This document shows, one piece after another, positions 34,124-41,316 of a DNA stretch of 64,000 nucleotides (position 1 is the stretch's first letter; each line of letters opens with the position of its first letter). The notes beneath the pieces were generated by a model. The model was given only the letters and a program-made list of their open reading frames with translations. It had not been told where the DNA came from and did no database searches. Source of the stretch: Pseudescherichia sp031987975 (GTDB lineage: Bacteria > Pseudomonadota > Gammaproteobacteria > Enterobacterales > Enterobacteriaceae). Location: positions 310,001-374,000 of the forward strand of contig NZ_DALZYX010000003.1 in NCBI RefSeq assembly GCF_031987975.1, written 5' to 3'. The position numbers were made by a program, and so were the translations under genes.

Positions 34124-35071
34124 ATGATTAAGCTCGGCATTGTGATGGATCCCATCGCAAGCATTAACATCAAGAAAGACTCCAGCTTTGCCATGCTGCT
34201 GGAAGCGCAGCGTCGTGGCTACGAGCTGCACTATATGGAGATGGCGGATCTCTATCTGATTAACGGCCAGGCCCGCGCACGCACGCGCCTCCTGAGCGTA
34301 GAGCAGAACTACGACCAGTGGTATACGTTCAACGGCGAGCAGGATATCGAGCTGGCCGATCTTGACGTGGTGCTGATGCGTAAGGATCCGCCTTTTGATA
34401 CCGAATTTGTCTATGCCACCTATATCCTCGAGCGCGCGGAAGAGAAAGGGACGCTGATCGTCAACAAGCCCCAGAGCCTGCGCGACTGCAACGAGAAGCT
34501 GTTCACCGCCTGGTTCCCGGAGCTGACCCCGGAAACGCTGGTCACCCGCAATAAGGCGCAGATTAAGGCGTTCTGGCAGAAGCATACCGACATCATCCTG
34601 AAACCGCTGGATGGCATGGGCGGCGCGTCTATTTTCCGCGTAAAAGAGGGCGATCCGAACCTCGGCGTGATTACCGAAACGCTGACCGAGCATGGTAGCC
34701 GTTACTGCATGGCGCAGAACTATCTGCCGGCGATCAAAGACGGCGACAAGCGCGTGCTGGTGGTCGATGGCGAACCCGTCCCATACTGCCTGGCGCGTAT
34801 CCCGCAGGGCGGCGAAACCCGTGGCAATCTGGCCGCCGGGGGGCGTGGTGAACCGCGACCGTTAACCGACAGCGACTGGGATATCGCCCGTCGCGTCGCG
34901 CCTACCCTGAAGGCCAAAGGGCTGATCTTTGTCGGTCTTGATATCATTGGCGATCGCCTGACCGAGATCAACGTCACCAGCCCGACCTGCATCCGTGAAA
35001 TCGAAGCGGAGTTCCCGGTCTCCATTACCGGCATGCTGATGGACGCCATCGAAAAGCGTCTCGGCCACTAA
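34124..35071 (+). CDS. gshB: Glutathione synthetase
   Basis: ATP-grasp enzyme that joins gamma-glutamylcysteine and glycine. It has 315 residues as in E. coli. Visible segments are LGIVMDPIASINIKKDSSF at the start, VLMRKDPPFDTEF, the ATP-grasp KPLDGMGGASIFRV and RGGRGEPRPL-type loop GGRGEPRPL. The C-terminal metal-binding region is ITEINVTSPTC-like (RLTEINVTSPTCIRE). AGGAGA-like sequence (CGGAGAAAG) precedes the ATG. In the same run as rsmE and yqgE. Confidence 0.97.
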   Translation: MIKLGIVMDPIASINIKKDSSFAMLLEAQRRGYELHYMEMADLYLINGQARARTRLLSVEQNYDQWYTFNGEQDIELADLDVVLMRKDPPFDTEFVYATYILERAEEKGTLIVNKPQSLRDCNEKLFTAWFPELTPETLVTRNKAQIKAFWQKHTDIILKPLDGMGGASIFRVKEGDPNLGVITETLTEHGSRYCMAQNYLPAIKDGDKRVLVVDGEPVPYCLARIPQGGETRGNLAAGGRGEPRPLTDSDWDIARRVAPTLKAKGLIFVGLDIIGDRLTEINVTSPTCIREIEAEFPVSITGMLMDAIEKRLGH

Positions 35072-35204
35072 ATTCAGCACGCCCGTAACGGCCTGTTTGC
35101 AGGTGAAAGACCCGGAATTGCGATCCACAGGGATAGCAAAGCTGGGGCTTTCACCGCATACTGGGTGCTTGTTGCTTTTTGAACCAGGAACAGAACCTCT
35201 GACA

Positions 35205-35768
35205 ATGAATTTACAGCATCACTTTCTGATTGCCATGCCTGCTCTCCAGGATCCCTTCTTCCGCCGCGCCGTGGTCTATATCTGCGAATATAACGAAGAT
35301 GGCGCGATGGGGATCATCATCAATAAGCCGCTGGAAAACCTGAAGGTCGAAGGGGTACTGGAGAAGCTTAAGATCAACCCAGAGGGGCGCGACCCGGCGA
35401 TCCGTCTGGATAAACCGGTGCTGCTCGGCGGCCCGCTGGCGGAGGATCGCGGCTTTATCCTGCATACGCCGCCGGCGAAGTTCTCCTCAAGCATCCGCAT
35501 CTCGGACAACACGGTGATCACCACCTCCCGGGACGTGCTGGAGACGCTGGGTACCGACGAGCAGCCCGCCGAGGTGCTGGTAGCGCTCGGCTACTCCTCA
35601 TGGGAGAAGGGCCAGCTTGAGCAGGAGATCCTCGACAACGCATGGCTTACTGCCCCGGCGGATCAGAACATCCTGTTTAAGACGCCTATCGCTGACCGCT
35701 GGCGCGATGCGGCAAAGCTGATCGGCATCGATATCTCGACCATGCCCGGCGTAGCGGGACATGCCTGA
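35205..35768 (+). CDS. yqgE: UPF0301/AlgH-family protein YqgE
   Basis: A 187-residue AlgH/UPF0301 protein starting MNLQHHFLIAMPAL, as in E. coli. Conserved blocks are FRRAVVYICEYNEDGAMG, GGPLAEDRGFILH and NAWLTAPAD. Molecular function is not established. The start at ATG 35205 is chosen over the open frame from 35097 because the extra 36 residues are not part of the family. Its stop overlaps the yqgF start by one base (TGATG). Confidence 0.94.
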   Translation: MNLQHHFLIAMPALQDPFFRRAVVYICEYNEDGAMGIIINKPLENLKVEGVLEKLKINPEGRDPAIRLDKPVLLGGPLAEDRGFILHTPPAKFSSSIRISDNTVITTSRDVLETLGTDEQPAEVLVALGYSSWEKGQLEQEILDNAWLTAPADQNILFKTPIADRWRDAAKLIGIDISTMPGVAGHA

Positions 35769-36184
35769 TGAGCGACACTCTGTTAGCCTTTGACTTCGGC
35801 ACTAAAAGCATCGGCGTGGCGATTGGCCAGCGCGTAACCGGCACCGCCCGCCCGCTGGCGGCGCTGAAGGCGCAAAACGGCACCCCAGACTGGAACCTGA
35901 TTGAGCGCCTGCTAAAAGAGTGGCAGCCCGATGAGGTCGTGGTCGGTCTGCCCCTGAATATGGACGGCAGCGAGCAGCTGCTTACCGCCCGGGCGCGCAA
36001 CTTTGCCAATAAGATCCATGGCCGCTTCGGGGTGCGTATTGCTCTGCATGACGAGCGTCTGAGCACCGTTGAAGCCCGCTCCGGACTCTTCGCCCATGGC
36101 GGCTACCGGGCGCTGAACAAAGGCAGCGTAGACTCCGCCTCGGCGGTGATCATCCTCGAAAGCTACTTCGAACAGCACGCCTGA
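35768..36184 (+). CDS. yqgF: Putative pre-16S rRNA nuclease YqgF (RuvX)
   Basis: RNase H-fold protein of 138 residues with the catalytic-Asp segment LAFDFGTKSIGVAIGQ near the N-terminus, the second motif VVGLPLNMDG and DERLSTVEA. It is implicated in maturing the 5' end of 16S rRNA. It was earlier proposed as a Holliday-junction resolvase. Start overlaps the yqgE stop; the 3' end overlaps the convergent yggR by 22 bases. Confidence 0.94.
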   Translation: MSDTLLAFDFGTKSIGVAIGQRVTGTARPLAALKAQNGTPDWNLIERLLKEWQPDEVVVGLPLNMDGSEQLLTARARNFANKIHGRFGVRIALHDERLSTVEARSGLFAHGGYRALNKGSVDSASAVIILESYFEQHA

Positions 36185-37179
36185 TCCCCACCCTGCTCCC
36201 CCAGCCTCCCGGCAGCAACCCGCTGCTGGCGGCTCTGGCGGAAGGTTTGCATCCCTGCCTGCTGTCCGGTCTGCATCAGGCCAGGCAGCTGGTGCGTTTT
36301 ACCGTCGCGTATCAGGTTCGCTACCGCCGGGGTATTAACCAGCAGCTCAAACAGCGCCACGCGCCCGCCCTGCTTATCTGCCTCCAGCTTTTGCGCCATC
36401 ACTGCCTGCAGGCTGCCCGCCAGCTGGCTGCGCACCCAGGCTTTCTCCTCGGCAGGAAAGGTGTCGATTAGCCGCTCTATCGCCTGAGCTGCACCACGGG
36501 TATGCAGCGTCGCCAGCACCAGATGCCCGGTCTCAGCGGCGGTCAGCGCCAGACGTATGGTCTCGCCGTCGCGCAGCTCACCGATCAGGATCACATCCGG
36601 ATCTTCACGCAGGGCGGCGCGTAGGCCATCAGCAAACGACGGGCAGTGCTGGCCTATCTCCCGCTGCTCAATCAGGCACTGCGCCCCCCGATGAACAAAC
36701 TCTACCGGATCCTCGAGGGTCAAAATATGCCCTGCCAGGCGGTGGTTGAGGTAGTCCACCATCGCCGCCAGGGTCGTGGATTTACCGCTGCCGGTTGCGC
36801 CGGTGACCAGCACCAGCCCGCTGTCGCAGGCGAGGATCTGCTCCAGCGCAGGCGGGGCATCCAGGGCATAAAGCTTCGGACAGTCGTTGGGCAGCAGGCG
36901 CAGCGCCAGCGAGATGCCACGATGGTGCATAAAGGCGCTGGCCCGCAGCCGCTGCTGGTTTGCCAGCTCAAGGGCAAAGTCCACCTGCCGGTTGGCCCAC
37001 CACTCACCCTGCTGCTCGTCGGTCAGCGCCTCGCGAAGGATCGCCTCAATGTCCGGAGGTGGAAACGGGGCATCTTCAAGCAGACCCTGCCTGCGCCAGC
37101 GCGGCGGCCAGGTGCTGCACAGGTGTAGATCCGAGACGTTATGCTTTACACTAAGGGCCACTATTTCTTCCATATCCAT
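36163..37179 (-). CDS. yggR: PilT-like ATPase YggR
   Basis: GspE/PilT-type secretion ATPase of 338 residues. Walker A is TGATGSGKSTT, the Asp box DPDVILIGELRD, Walker B/His box GHLVLATLHTRGA. The start at ATG 37179 (MDMEEIVALS) matches E. coli YggR; the longer frame to 37338 reads through yggS sequence and is rejected. There are about 12 more C-terminal residues than in E. coli (326), including GEQGGDQACCSK, and these cause the overlap with yqgF. No pilus genes are nearby, so its partner is unknown. Confidence 0.93.
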   Translation of the reverse strand: MDMEEIVALSVKHNVSDLHLCSTWPPRWRRQGLLEDAPFPPPDIEAILREALTDEQQGEWWANRQVDFALELANQQRLRASAFMHHRGISLALRLLPNDCPKLYALDAPPALEQILACDSGLVLVTGATGSGKSTTLAAMVDYLNHRLAGHILTLEDPVEFVHRGAQCLIEQREIGQHCPSFADGLRAALREDPDVILIGELRDGETIRLALTAAETGHLVLATLHTRGAAQAIERLIDTFPAEEKAWVRSQLAGSLQAVMAQKLEADKQGGRVALFELLVNTPAVANLIRDGKTHQLPGLMQTGQQAGMQTFRQSRQQRVAAGRLGEQGGDQACCSK

Positions 37180-37198
37180 GATTAAGCCTCCGGGAAAG

Positions 37199-37903
37199 AT
37201 GAACGATATCGCGCATAACCTGGCACAGGTCCGGGACAAAATCTCAGCCGCTGCGCTACGCTGCGGCCGTGCTTCAGAAGATGTTGCTCTGCTTGCAGTC
37301 AGCAAAACCAAACCTGCGAGCGCTGTCGCAGAGGCCATCGACGCCGGACAGCGCGCTTTTGGCGAAAACTATGTTCAGGAAGGGGTGGATAAGATTCGCC
37401 ACTTTCAGGAGCAGGGAGTAACGGGGCTGGAATGGCACTTTATTGGACCTTTACAGTCCAACAAAAGCCGCCTGGTGGCCGAGCACTTTGACTGGTGTCA
37501 TACCGTCGATCGCCTGCGCATTGCCAGCCGACTGAGCGACCAGCGCCCGGCCGGCATGCCGCCGCTTAACATCCTGATTCAAATCAATATTAGCGATGAA
37601 GAGAGCAAGTCTGGTATTCCGCTTGCCGAGCTGGATGCTCTTGCCGCGCAGGTGGCAGCGCTGCCGGGCATCTGCCTGCGTGGGCTGATGTCGATCCCCG
37701 CCCCCGTGTCAACTTATGAAAGGCAGTTTGCGGTGGCACGGCAAATGGCTGTAGCATTTGACGCGCTTAAATTGCGCTACCCGACGGTAGATACGCTCTC
37801 TCTGGGGATGAGCGACGATATGGAAGCCGCCATCGCGGCGGGCAGCACCCTGGTACGCATCGGCACCGCCATATTTGGTGCTCGTGACTATACAAAAAAT
37901 TAA
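37199..37903 (+). CDS. yggS: PLP homeostasis protein YggS
   Basis: Single-domain PLP-binding protein (COG0325), 234 residues, that controls intracellular vitamin B6 and amino acid balance. Lys36 in LLAVSKTKPA is the PLP lysine; FGENYVQEG, EWHFIGPLQSNK and SLGMSDDMEAAI complete the family pattern. The gene is divergent from yggR with only 19 bases between starts, so the promoters must overlap the coding ends. It is 18 bases before yggT, likely one operon. Confidence 0.96.
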   Translation: MNDIAHNLAQVRDKISAAALRCGRASEDVALLAVSKTKPASAVAEAIDAGQRAFGENYVQEGVDKIRHFQEQGVTGLEWHFIGPLQSNKSRLVAEHFDWCHTVDRLRIASRLSDQRPAGMPPLNILIQINISDEESKSGIPLAELDALAAQVAALPGICLRGLMSIPAPVSTYERQFAVARQMAVAFDALKLRYPTVDTLSLGMSDDMEAAIAAGSTLVRIGTAIFGARDYTKN

Positions 37904-37921
37904 GGAAAACTGAGGAACGCC

Positions 37922-38488
37922 ATGAAGACGTTGACTTTCCTGCTCTCAACGGTAATTGAGCTTTATACGATGGTGCTGCTGTTACGGGTCTGGATGCAGT
38001 GGGCCCGCGTGGATTTTTATAACCCTTTCTCACAGTTTATCGTGAAGATCACCCAGCCGGTGGTGGGGCCGCTGCGCCGCATTATTCCGGCCATGGGCCC
38101 GCTCGACAGCGCTTCGGTGCTGCTGGCGCTTGTCCTCTGCGTGCTGAAGGCTATCGTGCTGTTTATGGTGGTGACCTTCCAGCCGATCATCTGGATTGCC
38201 GCCGTGCTGATCCTGCTGAAAACCATCGGCCAGCTGATCTTCTGGGTGCTGCTGCTGATGGCGATCATGAGCTGGGTCAGCCAGGGACGTAGCCCGGTTG
38301 AGTTTGTGCTGATGCAGCTCGCCGATCCGCTGCTGCGCCCTATCCGCCGTCTGCTGCCCTCCATGGGTGGGATCGATTTCTCGCCGATGATCCTGGTTCT
38401 GCTGCTCTATGTGATTAACATGGGGATCGCCGAGCTGTTGCAGGGCACGGGGAATATGCTGCTGCCGGGGCTGTGGATGGCGCTCTAA
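37922..38488 (+). CDS. yggT: YGGT-family membrane protein
   Basis: Integral membrane protein of 188 residues with two copies of the YGGT domain. Each copy has a hydrophobic pair of helices and the motif P-x-L-R-P-I/R-R (GPLRRIIPAMGP and DPLLRPIRRLLPSMGG). Function is not firmly established; osmotic or cation stress roles have been proposed. It ends GLWMAL exactly as E. coli YggT does. In E. coli yggU follows; here rdgB begins 39 bases later and yggU is missing. Confidence 0.94.
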   Translation: MKTLTFLLSTVIELYTMVLLLRVWMQWARVDFYNPFSQFIVKITQPVVGPLRRIIPAMGPLDSASVLLALVLCVLKAIVLFMVVTFQPIIWIAAVLILLKTIGQLIFWVLLLMAIMSWVSQGRSPVEFVLMQLADPLLRPIRRLLPSMGGIDFSPMILVLLLYVINMGIAELLQGTGNMLLPGLWMAL

Positions 38489-38527
38489 GCGCCGCCTGCC
38501 GTGGTGTAAATGAATCAGGATTTAACT

Positions 38528-39121
38528 ATGCAAAAAGTAGTTCTTGCTACCGGCAACGCCGGTAAAGTGCGCGAGCTGGCCTCGCTGCTTAACGATTTTG
38601 GTCTCGACGTGGTGGCGCAAACCGAGCTGGGCGTCGAGTCTGCCGAGGAAACCGGGCTGACCTTCATCGAGAATGCGATCATCAAAGCGCGCCATGCTGC
38701 GCAGGTGACCGGCCTGCCGGCGATTGCCGACGATTCCGGGCTGGCGGTTGATGCCCTCGGCGGCGCGCCAGGGATCTACTCCGCGCGCTTTGCCGGTGTA
38801 GATGCCACCGACCAGCAGAACCTTGATAAGCTGCTGGTTGAGCTGCAGGACGTACCCGACAGCGAACGCCAGGCGCAGTTCCACTGCGTGCTGGTCTATA
38901 TGCGCCATGCTGACGATCCGACCCCGCTGGTGTGCCACGGCAGCTGGCAGGGCACTATCGCCCGTGCGCCTGCGGGCAGCGGCGGCTTTGGCTACGATCC
39001 TATCTTCGTTGTGCCGGAGGCAGGCAAAACCGCTGCCGAGCTGACCGCGGACGAGAAGCGCGCCGCTTCCCACCGTGGCCAGGCGCTGAAACTGTTACTG
39101 GAAGCCCTGCGTAATGGCTGA
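38528..39121 (+). CDS. rdgB: dITP/XTP pyrophosphatase
   Basis: Ham1-family nucleotide hydrolase that removes dITP, XTP and related deaminated nucleotides. It has 197 residues from ATG 38528 (MQKVVLATGNAGKVREL). Conserved segments are ETGLTFIENAIIKARHAA, IADDSGLAVDAL, GSGGFGYDPIF and SHRGQALK. An in-frame ATG 18 bases upstream (MNQDLT) is the alternative start. The last eight bases overlap hemW. Confidence 0.96.
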   Translation: MQKVVLATGNAGKVRELASLLNDFGLDVVAQTELGVESAEETGLTFIENAIIKARHAAQVTGLPAIADDSGLAVDALGGAPGIYSARFAGVDATDQQNLDKLLVELQDVPDSERQAQFHCVLVYMRHADDPTPLVCHGSWQGTIARAPAGSGGFGYDPIFVVPEAGKTAAELTADEKRAASHRGQALKLLLEALRNG

Positions 39122-40250
39122 TTTGCCACCTCTGAGCCTTTACATCCATATCCCCTGGTGCGTGCAGAAGTGTCCTTACTGCGACTTCAACTCGCACGCG
39201 CTGAAAGGGGAAGTTCCCCATGACGACTACGTTCAGCATCTGCTGAGCGATCTCGACGCCGATGCGCCCTGGGCACAGGGGCGTGAGGTTAAGACGATCT
39301 TCATTGGCGGCGGGACACCGAGCCTGCTCTCTGGCCCGGCGATGCAGACCCTGCTCGACGGCGTGCGGGCGCGCCTCAATCTGGCCGCTGACGCGGAGAT
39401 CACCATGGAGGCCAACCCCGGCACGGTGGAGGCCGACCGTTTCGTCGACTACCAGCGCGCGGGGGTTAACCGTATCTCTATTGGCGTGCAGAGCTTTAGC
39501 GAAACCAAGCTGACGCGGCTGGGACGTATCCACGGCCCCGAAGAGGCGAAACGCGCTGCCCGGCTGGCAACGGGATTAGGGCTGCGCAGCTTTAACCTCG
39601 ATCTGATGCACGGCCTGCCGGACCAGACCCTGGAAGAGGCGCTGGACGATCTGCGTCAGGCGATTGCCCTGAACCCACCGCATCTCTCCTGGTATCAGTT
39701 GACCATTGAGCCGGGCACGCTGTTTGGATCCCGCCCGCCGGTGCTGCCGGATGACGATTCGCTGTGGGAGATTTTCGAGCAGGGCCATCAGCTGCTGACG
39801 GCGGCGGGTTACCGCCAGTATGAGACGTCGGCCTATGCGAAGCCGGGCTATCAGTGCCAGCATAACCTGAACTACTGGCGCTTTGGCGACTATCTTGGCA
39901 TCGGCTGCGGCGCGCACGGCAAGGTGACCTTCCCCGATGGACGCATTTTACGCACCGCCAAAACGCGCCATCCGCGTGGCTATATGCAGGGAACCTATCG
40001 CGATCGGCAGCATGAGGTTGAAGCCGCCGACAAGCCGTTTGAGTTCTTTATGAACCGTTTCCGCCTGCTGGAGCCTGCCCCACGGGCTGACTTTACCCGC
40101 TACACCGGGCTGGATGAGTCAGCGATCCGTCCGCAGGTCGAGCGTGCTTTAGCACTCAACTATGTGACCGAGTCCGCTGACGCGTGGCAGATAACGGAGC
40201 ACGGCAAGCTGTTTTTAAACTCGCTGCTGGAGCTGTTTCTCGCTGAATAG
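39114..40250 (+). CDS. hemW: Heme chaperone HemW (radical SAM)
   Basis: Radical SAM protein related to HemN but acting as a heme chaperone, 378 residues. The cluster motif CVQKCPYCDFN (CxxxCxxC) lies near residue 16. The SAM-binding IFIGGGTPSLL, EANPGTVEADRF and GVQSFSETKLTRLGR follow, and the HemN_C domain has YWRFGDYLGIGCGAHGK. It is last in the rsmE-to-hemW run. A 26-base palindrome and then djlA from a different K-12 map region follow. Confidence 0.95.
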   Translation: MADLPPLSLYIHIPWCVQKCPYCDFNSHALKGEVPHDDYVQHLLSDLDADAPWAQGREVKTIFIGGGTPSLLSGPAMQTLLDGVRARLNLAADAEITMEANPGTVEADRFVDYQRAGVNRISIGVQSFSETKLTRLGRIHGPEEAKRAARLATGLGLRSFNLDLMHGLPDQTLEEALDDLRQAIALNPPHLSWYQLTIEPGTLFGSRPPVLPDDDSLWEIFEQGHQLLTAAGYRQYETSAYAKPGYQCQHNLNYWRFGDYLGIGCGAHGKVTFPDGRILRTAKTRHPRGYMQGTYRDRQHEVEAADKPFEFFMNRFRLLEPAPRADFTRYTGLDESAIRPQVERALALNYVTESADAWQITEHGKLFLNSLLELFLAE

Positions 40251-40258
40251 CGTGGTCA

Positions 40259-40284
40259 AGCTCGTGCCAGCATCGGCACGAGCT
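40259..40284. repeat. Hairpin at the hemW/djlA junction
   Basis: Perfect 10-bp arms AGCTCGTGCC/GGCACGAGCT with a six-base loop lie between the convergent 3' ends of hemW and djlA. There is no T tract on either strand. It occupies the 50-base synteny junction. Confidence 0.6.
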
Positions 40285-40300
40285 ACACCGACGCGCCAGG

Positions 40301-41119
40301 CTATTTAAAACCCTTCTGCTCTTTGATTAGCTCGTAAGCTTTCTGAATCTCCTGCGCTTTCTGCTTCGCCATCTCCATCATCTCCGGCGGCAGCCCTTTC
40401 GCCACCAGCTTATCCGGATGGTGCTCGCTCATCAGCTTGCGGTAGGCACGCTTGATGGTGGCCGCGTCATCGCCAGGCTTCACGCCCAGCACGTTACAGG
40501 CATCTTCCAGAGTTGGTCCGCGTTGGGCCTGCTGCCAGCCGCCGTTGGACTGCTGCTGCCCGTGGAAGCCGCCGCCAAACTGTGCTCCGCCCTGCATCAT
40601 GCGCAGGAACTGATCGAACTGGACGCGGGAAATCCCTAGCTCCTCGGCGATGACGTACAGCACCGCCCGCTCGTTCGGGTGCAGCGAGCCATCAGCGAAC
40701 GCGGCCTGGATCTGAATTTCCAGAAACATCCTAATTAGATCGAAGCGGCCAAAGCAGACGCTGCGAAACTGACGCATCTTCTCCCGCAGCGGATAGTTGT
40801 CGGTTTTGCCGACGCGAAAGGCCTGCTGGGCAAAGGCGCGTGAATCGCCGTGCAGATTGAGCCGATCCATAAACAGGCTTGCCACCTGAATATCCGCTTC
40901 GGTGACGCGCCCCTTGGATTTGGTCAGGTGCCCCATCACCTCAAAGGTGGTGGCAAAAAAGAGCGTCTGCCGCTCGCGCTGGTTGGCAAAAAACGCCATT
41001 TTGCGGCTGCGCGCCTTGTCAAACATGTGCCCAATGAGTAAGCCGAGGACCACGCCCCAGAAACCGCCGCCCATCATTAATGCGATGGCGACGCCAATCA
41101 CTTTTCCCCAATACTGCAT
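40301..41119 (-). CDS. djlA: Co-chaperone DjlA
   Basis: Membrane-anchored DnaJ-like protein of 272 residues. An N-terminal helix (VIGVAIALMMGGGFWGVVLG) carries the Gly pattern reported to mediate dimerisation. A TerB-like central domain and a Gly/Gln-rich linker (GGGFHGQQQSNGGWQQAQ) lead to a C-terminal J domain with HPD (SEHHPDKLVAKG). It stimulates DnaK ATPase and affects capsule signalling in E. coli. It is divergent from lptD, as in E. coli, but its 3' neighbour is hemW rather than the rluA side. Confidence 0.96.
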   Translation of the reverse strand: MQYWGKVIGVAIALMMGGGFWGVVLGLLIGHMFDKARSRKMAFFANQRERQTLFFATTFEVMGHLTKSKGRVTEADIQVASLFMDRLNLHGDSRAFAQQAFRVGKTDNYPLREKMRQFRSVCFGRFDLIRMFLEIQIQAAFADGSLHPNERAVLYVIAEELGISRVQFDQFLRMMQGGAQFGGGFHGQQQSNGGWQQAQRGPTLEDACNVLGVKPGDDAATIKRAYRKLMSEHHPDKLVAKGLPPEMMEMAKQKAQEIQKAYELIKEQKGFK

Positions 41120-41316
41120 ATACTCCCCAAATGGTCATGCTGTCGGCTAAGATTTGCATTATCATACCCGTCATTCTATGCCGTGCACAGGCACAGCCTT
41201 CTCTACCAGGCTCGAAAGCGGGCAGGATTAACACTAGCGCTGTGAAGGTGAGTAAGTTAGTCTCTGAGCGCTTGCAAGCTGAAAAGCCACTGATGACGGA
41301 ACAACAAATACAACGT

